Under the pieces are notes generated by a model that worked only from the letters and a program-made list of their open reading frames with translations, ran no database searches and was not told the origin of the DNA. Shown here piece by piece: positions 9,152 to 17,024 of a DNA stretch of 36,694 nt. The stretch's first letter is position 1. Every line of letters starts with the position of its first letter. The stretch covers positions 1-36,694 of the forward strand of contig JAOPVO010000135.1 in assembly GCA_025966155.1 (NCBI GenBank), written 5' to 3'. Made by a program: the position numbers and the translations under genes. Source of the DNA: Pseudonocardiales bacterium (GTDB taxonomy: Bacteria > Actinomycetota > Actinomycetes > Mycobacteriales > Jatrophihabitantaceae).

Positions 9152-10059
9152 GACCGGCTCCTCCCGCCGTCGACGGCGCGCGAGATCCGGTTGGTGGCCA
9201 GCACTGCGGCCATGACGACGACGCCGGGCAGGACAGTCAGCCACCAGGCGGAGGTGATGTACGTGCGTCCGCCGGCTACCAGCGACCCCCATTCCGGGGC
9301 CGGTGCATTGGCTCCGTACCCGAGGAAGCTCAGTGCGGACACCGCGAGGATCGCGATACCGAAGTCCAGTGCGGCCAGCACAGTGGCCGGGCCGAGCGCG
9401 CTGGGCAGGACATGCCGGAAGAGGATCTCGTACCAGCGGGCGCCGGCGGCCTTGGCGGCCTCGACGAACACCGCGCCGCGGACGCGCAGGACTTCCGAGC
9501 GCATCACCCGCGCGAATCGGGCCACACTGGCGAGGCCGACGGCAATAGCGACGTTGACCGTCCCGAAGCCCAGGGCGGTGATGATCGCCAGCGACAGCAG
9601 CAGGGACGGGATCGCCAGGACAACCTCCACTACCCGCATGAGCGCGAAGTCCAGCCAGCCGCCGAAGAACCCGGAAATCAGGCCGATCAGCGACCCGAGG
9701 ACGAGGCCCAGGGACACGGCGATCACGGTGGCCTTCATCGACAATGCGGCTCCGTGGACGACACGGCTGAAGAGGTCGCGGCCGAGCTGATCGGTGCCGA
9801 ACAGATGCTCCAGGCTCGGTCCCTGGAGCTTGTCCTTCGGCACGGCCTCGAGCGGGTCCCGGCCGGTGAAGACCGAGGGGAAGAATGCGGCGAGCAGGAC
9901 GAGGACAGCGACGATGACCGCGAGCACCAGGCCGGGCTGGGCCAGGAGGCGCAGCAGATCGCGGCCCCGGGACGGCCCGCGGAGCGCTGCGTCGGTCGGC
10001 GGCGTCGGCTCGTCGCGGTCGAGGCCGAGGCCGACCTGGGTGAGGGACAGGTCGGTCAT
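9148..10059 (-). CDS. ABC transporter permease, DppC-like
   Basis: MTDLSLTQVGLGLDRDEPTPP...LGTDQLGRDLFSRVVHGAALSMKATVIAVSLGLVLGSLIG...EAAKAAGARWYEILFRHVLPSALGP. Confidence 0.93.
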   Translation of the reverse strand: MTDLSLTQVGLGLDRDEPTPPTDAALRGPSRGRDLLRLLAQPGLVLAVIVAVLVLLAAFFPSVFTGRDPLEAVPKDKLQGPSLEHLFGTDQLGRDLFSRVVHGAALSMKATVIAVSLGLVLGSLIGLISGFFGGWLDFALMRVVEVVLAIPSLLLSLAIITALGFGTVNVAIAVGLASVARFARVMRSEVLRVRGAVFVEAAKAAGARWYEILFRHVLPSALGPATVLAALDFGIAILAVSALSFLGYGANAPAPEWGSLVAGGRTYITSAWWLTVLPGVVVMAAVLATNRISRAVDGGRSRS

Positions 10060-11000
10060 GCGCGGGCCCCGTTCTGGGCGATCCGCGGATCGAGCAGCGG
10101 ATACACGAGATCGATCAGCAGGTTGACCACGACGAAGATCGCGGCGCTGAACACGACTACCCCCAGCACGACCGGGATGTCCTGGCGCTCGACCGCCGCG
10201 GCCGTGACGCGCCCGATGCCGGCCCGGGAGAACACCGTCTCGACCACCACAGTGCCGGCGAGAAGCTCGCCGGTGAGCACGCCCACGAGGGTGAGCGTGG
10301 GGATAGCGGCATTGCGCGCGACGTGGCGCAGGTGAATGCGGGTGCGGGAGACGCCCTTGGCGTGCGCAATCTCGACGTAGGGCGAGCCCAGCTCGGTCAG
10401 CAGGCTCTTGGCGAGGACCTGCGCGACCACGGCCGACACCGGGATCGCCAGCGTGACCACCGGCATCACCAGCGACTTCCACCCCTCGTTGCCGATGGCC
10501 GGCAGCAGCCGCCACTGGAACGACAGGAGCTGGACGAGGATCAGCCCGACCCAGAAGGTGGGCGCCGAGACCGCGAGGCTCGGCAGCGACAGCAGCAGCT
10601 GGCGCAGGCCGGCCCCGCGGGGATAGGTGGCTATGAGCGCCAGCAGCGCGCCGCCGATAATCGCTGCCGCCAGCGCGCCGAACGTCAGCAGCAGCGTCGA
10701 CGGCGCGGCGTCCTTGATGACGTCGGTCACCGGGCGGCCACTGGTCACCGATACCCCGAAGTTGCCGTGCAGCGCGGCCCAGAGCTTGTCCCAGTACTGC
10801 TCGGCGATCGGGCGGTCCAAGCCGTACTCGGCCCGCAGCTTCTCCAGCGCCGCGGGATCGGGATCGGTGTTCTCCCCGCCGGCCGCGAGAATCTCGGCCG
10901 GGTCGCCCGGGAGGAGGTAGAGGATCGCGAAAGCGAGGGTGTACGCCGCCCAGAGGACGCCGACCGCCGCCGCGAGGCGCCGGGCGAGGTAGCGGCCCAT
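10056..11000 (-). CDS. ABC transporter permease, DppB-like
   Basis: MGRYLARRLAAAVGVLWAAYTLAFAILYLLPGDPAEIL...EIAHAKGVSRTRIHLRHVARNAAIPTLTLVGVLTGELLAGTVVVETVFSRAGIG. Confidence 0.94.
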   Translation of the reverse strand: MGRYLARRLAAAVGVLWAAYTLAFAILYLLPGDPAEILAAGGENTDPDPAALEKLRAEYGLDRPIAEQYWDKLWAALHGNFGVSVTSGRPVTDVIKDAAPSTLLLTFGALAAAIIGGALLALIATYPRGAGLRQLLLSLPSLAVSAPTFWVGLILVQLLSFQWRLLPAIGNEGWKSLVMPVVTLAIPVSAVVAQVLAKSLLTELGSPYVEIAHAKGVSRTRIHLRHVARNAAIPTLTLVGVLTGELLAGTVVVETVFSRAGIGRVTAAAVERQDIPVVLGVVVFSAAIFVVVNLLIDLVYPLLDPRIAQNGARA

Positions 11001-11051
11001 CAGGTCCGCTCCTTATCCGGCGCCACGCGGCGCGTCGTTGGGAGGGTCATG

Positions 11052-12695
11052 TCAGCTGGTCTTCCAGGTGTCGTGCAGCTGGAGGCGGGAGGAGGCCTCG
11101 AAGCGCACGTCGTGGACGTCCGGCGACAGGCCGAGGACGGTGGTGAGCTCGAACACCGGGACGATGTACCCGTTGTCGATGATCAGTTTCTGTGCTTTCT
11201 CCACGAGGGCCTTGCGCTCCGCGAGGTCTCCGGCGGCGGCCTGGGCGATGAGCGCGGTCTGCAGGTCGCTGGTGGCGGGGAGCTTGCCGCGGTTGGCGCC
11301 GGTCGAGCTGTAGAGGGTGCGCAGGATGTCGGGGTCGGCCCGGGTCAGGTTCGCCCAGAAGTAGTCCCAGTCGCCGGCGGCGATGCGGGCGGCGCTGTCG
11401 GCGACGGCGACCTGCTCCAGGTTGAGCGTGATCCCGGCCTTGCGGGCCTGCTGCTGGAGCAGCTCGAGGGCGTCCTTGCTCGGTCCGTAGATGGGGGAGT
11501 AGATGACCGTGAGGGCGAGCTTGGTGCCGTCCTTGGATCGGGTTCCGTCGGAGCCGGCCTTCCAGCCGGCGTCGTCGAGGGTCTTCTTGGCCTTGGCGAG
11601 GTCGAACGTGAAGGAGGAGCTGAGGTCGACGTAGTCGGGGGTGGTGGTCGATAGCACGCTGGTGGCGGGGGCGAACTTGTCCGACAGGACGGTGTCGACG
11701 ATCTCCTGGCCGTTGATCGCGCGCTGCAATGCGGTGCGCACGGCCGGGTCGGAGGGGACCGGTCGGCTGGTGTTGGCCTGGAGGTTGAACACGACACCGG
11801 GGTTGCGCTTGGCCTGCAGGGTGAACCCGGCGGACTCGAGGCCGGCCTCGTCCGACGGGGGGACGCCGCCGATGCCGTCGATCTGGCCCGATTGCAGACT
11901 GCCGGTGCGGACCGCGGCCTCGGGGACGATCTGGAAGGTGACCGTGTCGAGGTTGGCCTCGCCCTTGGTGGTGAACAGCTGGGAGCCCCAGTTGTAGCCG
12001 GCGCGCTTGGACAGCACGACGGCCTGGTTGGTGGTGTAGCTCTTCAGGGTGAACGGGCCGGACCCGACGAGCGCCTGGGTGCAGCGGTCGGCCGGGGCCA
12101 GTGCGAGGCTGGAATCGGCCAGCAGCCCGAGGCTGAAGGTCGAGGTGGCCTGCAGGAACTGGGCGCTCGGGGCGCCGAACACGACCTTCGCGGTCAGGTT
12201 GTCCACGACCTCGGTCGAGACGTAGCCGCCCAGGTACGGGCCGGCCAGGGTGGCCTTCGCGCCGTCCTTGAGGATGCTGTCGAAGTTGGCCTTGACCGAC
12301 GCCGCGGTCACCGCGGTGCCGTCGCTGAACGTCGCGCCGGCGTGGAGCTTGAAGGTGAACTCCTTGGCGTCGGCGCTGACCTGCCAGGACTCGGCCAGCC
12401 ACGGCACGATCTCGCCGGTGGTGGGGTCCTGGTCGGTCAGGGAGTCCACCAGCTGGCGGGCGACGTAGATCGAGTCGTTCGTGGCGGCCTGGTGCGGGTC
12501 GACGCAGACCGGGTCCGAGGCCAGGGCGAAGGTGAGGTTGCCGCCCTTGACTGGGGTCCCGGCGCCGTCGGTGGAGGATGCCTCGCCGCCGCCCGATGAG
12601 CTGGAGCAGGCGGACAGCAGGACGGCAGCTGATGCGGCGGCGGCGAGAAGGACAGTGCCCCGAGGTCTGCGACGACGGGAACGGGCGGTGAACAC
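11052..12695 (-). CDS. ABC transporter substrate-binding lipoprotein, family 5
   Basis: GTG start at 12695 with AAGGAG upstream; signal peptide with lipobox VLLSAC; KGGNLTFALASDPVCVDPHQ...ESWQVSADAKEFTFKLHAGATFSDGTAVTAASVKANFD. Confidence 0.93.
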   Translation of the reverse strand: MFTARSRRRRPRGTVLLAAAASAAVLLSACSSSSGGGEASSTDGAGTPVKGGNLTFALASDPVCVDPHQAATNDSIYVARQLVDSLTDQDPTTGEIVPWLAESWQVSADAKEFTFKLHAGATFSDGTAVTAASVKANFDSILKDGAKATLAGPYLGGYVSTEVVDNLTAKVVFGAPSAQFLQATSTFSLGLLADSSLALAPADRCTQALVGSGPFTLKSYTTNQAVVLSKRAGYNWGSQLFTTKGEANLDTVTFQIVPEAAVRTGSLQSGQIDGIGGVPPSDEAGLESAGFTLQAKRNPGVVFNLQANTSRPVPSDPAVRTALQRAINGQEIVDTVLSDKFAPATSVLSTTTPDYVDLSSSFTFDLAKAKKTLDDAGWKAGSDGTRSKDGTKLALTVIYSPIYGPSKDALELLQQQARKAGITLNLEQVAVADSAARIAAGDWDYFWANLTRADPDILRTLYSSTGANRGKLPATSDLQTALIAQAAAGDLAERKALVEKAQKLIIDNGYIVPVFELTTVLGLSPDVHDVRFEASSRLQLHDTWKTS

Positions 12696-12705
12696 AGAAT
12701 GCTCC

Positions 12706-13788
12706 TTAGCTGGCTGATGAAACGAGCTGGGACGCTGTGGGGATGGGCTCCGGCCACGGCGGATCAGGTATGGCGCGCCGCAGGACCGGCGCGATGTCGG
12801 ACTGGAAGAGCTCGAGGGACGCGCGGTGCTGAGCCGGGGACAGGCCGGATGCATCGGCGTTCAGGTGCAGGACGGTGTGGCCGAACTGCTCGTGATAGCG
12901 ATGCACCTTCTCGATGATCTGGGCGGGGCTGCCGATCAGCGCGCTGCTGCGCTCGACATAGTCCTCGAAGGTATGGAAGACCGGCTCGAGGCCGAGCCCC
13001 GCGAAGGCGGCCTTCTGGCCCTCGAACTTCGGCCGGTACGCATCGAGGGCGGCCTGCGACGTCGGGGCGCTGAAGTAGCCGGCGGTCCCGGCGCCGACGA
13101 TCGCGTCGGCCGGATCGCGGCCGTGGGCGGCCCAGCGCTCGCGGTAGAAGCGGATCAGCTCGGCGTAGGGCTCGATCGGGTTGGTGACGTTGGCCGAGAA
13201 CAGCGGCTCGCCCCACTTGGCCGCGAGCTCGACCGAGGCCTCGCTGGTGGCGCTGCCGTGCCAGATGCGGATGGGGTTCTGCAGGGGCCGCGGCCACACC
13301 TCGGCGTCGACCAGGCCGGGGCGGAACTTGCCCGACCAGGTGACCTTGCCGCCGGCCCAGAGCCGCCGGAACAATTCATAGCTCTCGATGTTCCGGTCCC
13401 ACTGGTCCTCGGTGGTCACGTTGAACAGCTGCCGCTGCGCCGAGCCGTTCCCCTTGCCGATGATCAGCTCGAGCCGGCCGCCGGACAGGTTGTCCAGCGT
13501 CGCGTAGTCCTCGTAGGCGCGAACGGGGTCCAGCAGGCTGAGCGTCGTCACCGCGGTGAAGAGCCGGATCCGCGAGGTAAGCGCTGCGATGTGCGACAGC
13601 ACGACCGTCGGGGACGAGGAGATGAACGGGCGCTCGTGGCGCTCGCCGACGCCGAAGCCGTCGTACCCGAGGTCCTCGGCCAGGACGGCCGAATCGAGCA
13701 CATCGGCGAAGCGCTCGCGGGTGGATCGCTGCGCACCCGTCACGGGGTCGGGCCCGTGCACGATCAGATCAATGAGGAGGAACTTCAC
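12706..13788 (-). CDS. LLM class flavin-dependent oxidoreductase (LLM5)
   Basis: 360 aa; ERFADVLDSAVLAEDLGYDGFGVGERHERPFISSSPTVVLSHIAALTSRIRLFTAVTTLSLLDPVRAYEDYATLDNLSGGRLELIIGKGNG. Confidence 0.93.
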   Translation of the reverse strand: MKFLLIDLIVHGPDPVTGAQRSTRERFADVLDSAVLAEDLGYDGFGVGERHERPFISSSPTVVLSHIAALTSRIRLFTAVTTLSLLDPVRAYEDYATLDNLSGGRLELIIGKGNGSAQRQLFNVTTEDQWDRNIESYELFRRLWAGGKVTWSGKFRPGLVDAEVWPRPLQNPIRIWHGSATSEASVELAAKWGEPLFSANVTNPIEPYAELIRFYRERWAAHGRDPADAIVGAGTAGYFSAPTSQAALDAYRPKFEGQKAAFAGLGLEPVFHTFEDYVERSSALIGSPAQIIEKVHRYHEQFGHTVLHLNADASGLSPAQHRASLELFQSDIAPVLRRAIPDPPWPEPIPTASQLVSSAS

Positions 13789-13802
13789 GGCGCTTCCCCG
13801 GA

Positions 13803-15005
13803 TCAGGCCGCGACATAGCGCGACGCGGGCCGGGCGAGGCCGAGGTGGCCGCGCAGCGTGGAGGACTCGTAGGCCGTGCGGAAGGCGCCGCGGCGCTGCA
13901 GCTCGGGCACGAGCCCGCGGGTGATGGCCTGCACGTCGGTCGGTGCGACGGCCGGGCGCAGGCGGAAACCCTCGAGGCCCGCTGCCGTCCAGGACTCGAG
14001 CAGATCGGCGAGCTCGACGGGCGTGCCGGCGAAGATGGCGGCGTCGGAGGAGTAGACCGAGCCGGAGCGCTCGTCGAGGCGGTCCTTGCGGTCCCGCGCC
14101 GCCTGGGCCGAGTCGTCGAGGAAGACCACGAGGTCGCCCCAGACCCGCAGCGGCTCCCCGGTGCGCCCGGCGGTGGCCTCGGCCGCGCGCGCCTCGGCCA
14201 GGATGCTCGCGGCCTGGTGCTCGTCCTTCGGCGTGATGTACATCAGATCGGCTCCGCCGGCCGCCAGTGCATACGGCATCGCCTGGTGGCCGAGCAGCGT
14301 CACCAGCGGCTGCCCCTGCGGCGGGCGCGGGGTGATCGAGGGGCCCTTGACGCTGAACTGGGCGCCCTCGAAGTCGATGTAGTGCAGCTTGTCGCGATCC
14401 ACGAAGCGCCCCGTGGCGGCGTCGCGGATCTCGGCGTCGTCCTCCCAGCTGTCCCAGAGGCGGCGGACGGCCTCGATGTGGTCGGCGGCCTCATCGAAGA
14501 GGCTCTGGATGAAAGCGGCGATCTCGGGCTTCGCGCGGTCGGCCAGGGTGAACTGCGGGAACTCGCGGCGGCCGAAGTGCTCGGCCTCGCTCGGGCGGGT
14601 CGAGACCTGAACGCGCCAGCCGGCCCGTCCGGTGCTGACGTAGTCCAGCGTGGCCAGGCTCTTGGACACGTGGAACGGCTCGGTGTGCGTGGTCGTCACG
14701 GTCGGGACCAGCCCGATACCGCTGGTGACCGGGGCGATTCGGGCGGCGATGAGCAGGGCGTCAAGGCGGCCGCGGACCTGATCGGTGCGGGCCTCTGGCG
14801 GGCCATAGCCGGTCGTCTGAAGGGCGAGGGAGTCCTCGATGGTGACGAAATCGACGAGCCCGCGCTGGGCCTCCTGGGCCAGCTCGGCCCAGTAGGAGGC
14901 CTCGAAGAGGCGCTTCGGCTCGGCTGCGGGCTCGCGCCAGGCGGCCGGGTGCCAGCCGGCGCCGTCGAGGGCGATGGCGAGGTGGGTCTGGGCAGATGCA
15001 GGCAT
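13803..15005 (-). CDS. LLM class flavin-dependent monooxygenase, NtaA/SnaA/DszA-like (LLM6)
   Basis: 400 aa; first large CDS downstream of SAM-IV B and the Cys leader ORF; ...GIGLVPTVTTTHTEPFHVSKSLATLDYVSTGRAGWRVQVST...FRTAYESSTLRGHLGLARP. Confidence 0.9.
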   Translation of the reverse strand: MPASAQTHLAIALDGAGWHPAAWREPAAEPKRLFEASYWAELAQEAQRGLVDFVTIEDSLALQTTGYGPPEARTDQVRGRLDALLIAARIAPVTSGIGLVPTVTTTHTEPFHVSKSLATLDYVSTGRAGWRVQVSTRPSEAEHFGRREFPQFTLADRAKPEIAAFIQSLFDEAADHIEAVRRLWDSWEDDAEIRDAATGRFVDRDKLHYIDFEGAQFSVKGPSITPRPPQGQPLVTLLGHQAMPYALAAGGADLMYITPKDEHQAASILAEARAAEATAGRTGEPLRVWGDLVVFLDDSAQAARDRKDRLDERSGSVYSSDAAIFAGTPVELADLLESWTAAGLEGFRLRPAVAPTDVQAITRGLVPELQRRGAFRTAYESSTLRGHLGLARPASRYVAA

Positions 15006-15107
15006 GGCTATGGCCCCAATTCGAGAGCGGGTGGGTGCGGGATGAGGAGCGGCGCCGACGATTGCATCGCCGTTCGGGCCGGGTGGTGCGGGCGTGCGGT
15101 CAGGCGC

Positions 15108-15188
15108 TCAACGACAGAGCGCGCTGGCCGATCGGCACAGGTCGATGGCCTGGCGGACCACCAGGTACGGCGGCTCTGCGTGCGTCAT
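15108..15188 (-). CDS. Short leader peptide ORF, 26 aa: MTHAEPPYLVVRQAIDLCRSASALCR
   Basis: In-frame ATG at 15188 and TGA at 15108 between SAM-IV B and LLM6; two Cys-Arg pairs, one at the extreme C-terminus; resembles small cysteine-ending leader peptides upstream of actinobacterial sulfur genes. Confidence 0.7.
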   Translation of the reverse strand: MTHAEPPYLVVRQAIDLCRSASALCR

Positions 15189-15225
15189 CTCGGTAGCTCT
15201 CTCACCCGGGGCCCGCGGGGTGCGG

Positions 15226-15338
15226 GCGCGCTTGCCGCATAACGTGCCTGCGGCCGTGTCTTCACCCGGGGCACCCCGCCGCGGTGGGAGGGTTGCCGGC
15301 CAGCAAGCCGGGGCTGAGCACTGGCACTCGTGACGTTG
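15226..15338 (-). ncRNA. SAM-IV-type riboswitch aptamer (copy B)
   Basis: Minus strand AACGTCACGAGTGCCAGTGCTCAGCCCCGGCTTGCTGGCCGGCAACCCTCCCACCGCGGCGGGGTGCCCCGGGTGAAGAC...GCGGCAAGCGCGC, near-identical to the SAM-IV consensus. Confidence 0.93.
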
Positions 15339-15382
15339 TGGTTCAGTCGTACGCACTCGAAGGTACGTCGGCCCAGCCGGTT

Positions 15383-15405
15383 TTGTCTAGTTGAGGGCTA
15401 GACAA
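15383..15405. promoter_or_regulatory. 23-bp operator copy B: TTGTCTAG-N7-CTAGACAA (perfect 8-bp inverted repeat)
   Basis: Perfect inverted repeat upstream of SAM-IV B; right arm overlaps the stop codon of the desulfurase CDS at 15398. Minus-strand candidate promoter TAGACA-N18-TACCTT uses the operator as its -35 region. Confidence 0.75.
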
Positions 15406-16795
15406 CCGTGGGATCGTCGTCACATTCCCCGGCCGCGGCGCGCAGCGTGGCCCCGCCCAGGAACTGCGGGAGGGTCCGGGTCTCCGGGCTCGGCGCGACC
15501 TGGCCGTCGATGCGGCTGTAGGTCCAGCGCGGTCCATCGGAGACCAGGGCGGCAAGGGCGGACAGCAGCCGGTCCACATCGGCCTCGGAGCTGTCGAGGC
15601 CGAGGCTGGCGCGGACAGCCGTCGCCGACGACGTCAGGCGCGCCAGCAGCGGATGGGCGCAGAACCGGCCGTCGCGCACGCCGATCCCATGCTCGGCGGA
15701 CAGGAAGGCGGCAACCTGCTCGGCGTCGTATCCGGGGACGGCGAAGGTGACGATGCCGACGACGTCGATGCGGCTCGTGCCATCGGCGGTCGCGTCCGCG
15801 GCCTCGGGCCAGATGCGCAGCGGCTCGATGCCCAGAGCATGCAGGCCGCTGCTGAGCCGGCGCAGCAGGTGCTCCTCGCGCTCGGGCGCCTCGCCATCGG
15901 GCCGGGCGGCCAGCGCGCGGCAGGCCTGCGCCAGGGCCGCCGCGCCGAGGACATTCGGGGTGCCCGCCTCGTGTCGCGCGGGGACATCGGCCCACGTGGT
16001 GCCATCGAGCCCGACGTGGCGGACCGCCCCGCCGCCGGCGAGGTACGGCGGCGCGGCGTCCAGCCAATCCCGGGCCCCGATGAGGACCCCGGCGCCGTAG
16101 GGGGCGTAGAGCTTGTGGCCGGAGAAGGCCAGGTAATCCACGCCCGATCGGGAGATGTCGATCCGCCGGTGGGGGACCAGCTGCGCGCCGTCGACGGCGA
16201 GGCGGGCGCCGTGGCGATGGGCGATCGCGGCGACGAGGTCCAGCGGCAGGCACTCCCCGGTCACATTGGAGGCGCCCGTGACCGCGACCAGGGCCGCGGG
16301 CGCACGCCGGAGCTCGGCCTCGAGTGCCGCCAGAGTGCCCTCGATCGTGGGTTCGGCCACGACGGCCCGCCCGCCGCGCAGTTGCCACGGCAGCAGGTTC
16401 GCGTGGTGCTCGATATCGAGGTGGACGACGTCGCCGGGCACAGCCGAGGCGAGCAGATTCAGCGCATCGGTCGTGTTCCGGGTGAAGATGACGACGTCAT
16501 CGGGCCGGGCGCCGACGAATCGTGCGACCTCGACGCGGGCGGCCTCGTACACCTCGGTCGACACCTGCGAGGCGTAGCCGGCGCCGCGATGGACGCTGGA
16601 GTACAGCGGCAGCAGTGCCGCGACGTGGTCCGCGACCTCGCGCAGGGCGGGGGCGCTGGCGGCGTAGTCGAGGTTGACGTAGTCGATGTCGCCGCCCTGG
16701 ACCAGCGGAACGCGCACGCCGGTCCCGACGAGGCGCGACTGCGCGATTACGGGGGACTGCGAGTTCAGAGGGGACTGCGAGAGAAGGGCGGTCAT
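15398..16795 (-). CDS. PLP-dependent class V aminotransferase / cysteine desulfurase-like (SufS/NifS/Csd family)
   Basis: 465 aa; IFTRNTTDALNLLA, HLDIEHHANLLPWQ, VTGASNVTGECLPLDLVAAIAHRHGARLAVDGAQLVPH, DYLAFSGHKLYAPYGAGVLIG (PLP Lys), GVRDGRFCAHPLLARL (catalytic Cys region). Confidence 0.9.
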   Translation of the reverse strand: MTALLSQSPLNSQSPVIAQSRLVGTGVRVPLVQGGDIDYVNLDYAASAPALREVADHVAALLPLYSSVHRGAGYASQVSTEVYEAARVEVARFVGARPDDVVIFTRNTTDALNLLASAVPGDVVHLDIEHHANLLPWQLRGGRAVVAEPTIEGTLAALEAELRRAPAALVAVTGASNVTGECLPLDLVAAIAHRHGARLAVDGAQLVPHRRIDISRSGVDYLAFSGHKLYAPYGAGVLIGARDWLDAAPPYLAGGGAVRHVGLDGTTWADVPARHEAGTPNVLGAAALAQACRALAARPDGEAPEREEHLLRRLSSGLHALGIEPLRIWPEAADATADGTSRIDVVGIVTFAVPGYDAEQVAAFLSAEHGIGVRDGRFCAHPLLARLTSSATAVRASLGLDSSEADVDRLLSALAALVSDGPRWTYSRIDGQVAPSPETRTLPQFLGGATLRAAAGECDDDPTVV

Positions 16796-16816
16796 GCCAG
16801 GCTCCTGCCACCAGGG

Positions 16817-16847
16817 GGCCCGGCAGTGACGTGGATGCTGCCGGGCC
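16817..16847 (-). promoter_or_regulatory. Stem-loop between SAM-IV C and the desulfurase start (candidate expression platform)
   Basis: GGCCCGGCAG-N11-CTGCCGGGCC perfect 10-bp stem, followed by AGGAG and ATG at 16795; no U-tract. Confidence 0.55.
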
Positions 16848-16962
16848 AGCGCTTGCCGCTGCCGGAATAGACGGCGGCCATGTCCTCACCCGGGGCACCC
16901 CGCCGCGGTGGGAGGGTTGCCGGCCAGCAAGCCGGGGCTACGCGCTGACGCTCGTGACGGAC
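16844..16962 (-). ncRNA. SAM-IV-type riboswitch aptamer (copy C)
   Basis: Minus strand GTCCGTCACGAGCGTCAGCGCGTAGCCCCGGCTTGCTGGCCGGCAACCCTCCCACCGCGGCGGGGTGCCCCGGGTGAGGAC...GCGGCAAGCGCTGG; core almost identical to copy B. Confidence 0.93.
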
Positions 16963-16979
16963 AAGACTGTAGCAGGACG

Positions 16980-17002
16980 ATGTCTAGCTGACAGCAAGAC
17001 AA
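16980..17002. promoter_or_regulatory. 23-bp operator copy C (minus strand TTGTCTTG-CTGTCAG-CTAGACAT)
   Basis: Same spacing and arms as the copies at 497 and 15383; upstream of SAM-IV C. Confidence 0.7.
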
Positions 17003-17024
17003 GCAACCCCGGGTCCCCCCGACG

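Noticed and set aside
15262-16938. Near-identical GC-rich blocks at 15262-15315 and 16886-16938 considered as insertion-element ends or repeats
   Set aside because: The shared core is the conserved SAM-IV aptamer; flanks differ and there is no transposase or target-site duplication.
16980-17002. Calling the operator a McbR site
   Set aside because: The pentamer matches, but the arms are in reversed orientation and different spacing from the McbR motif as I recall it; the identity of the factor is left open.
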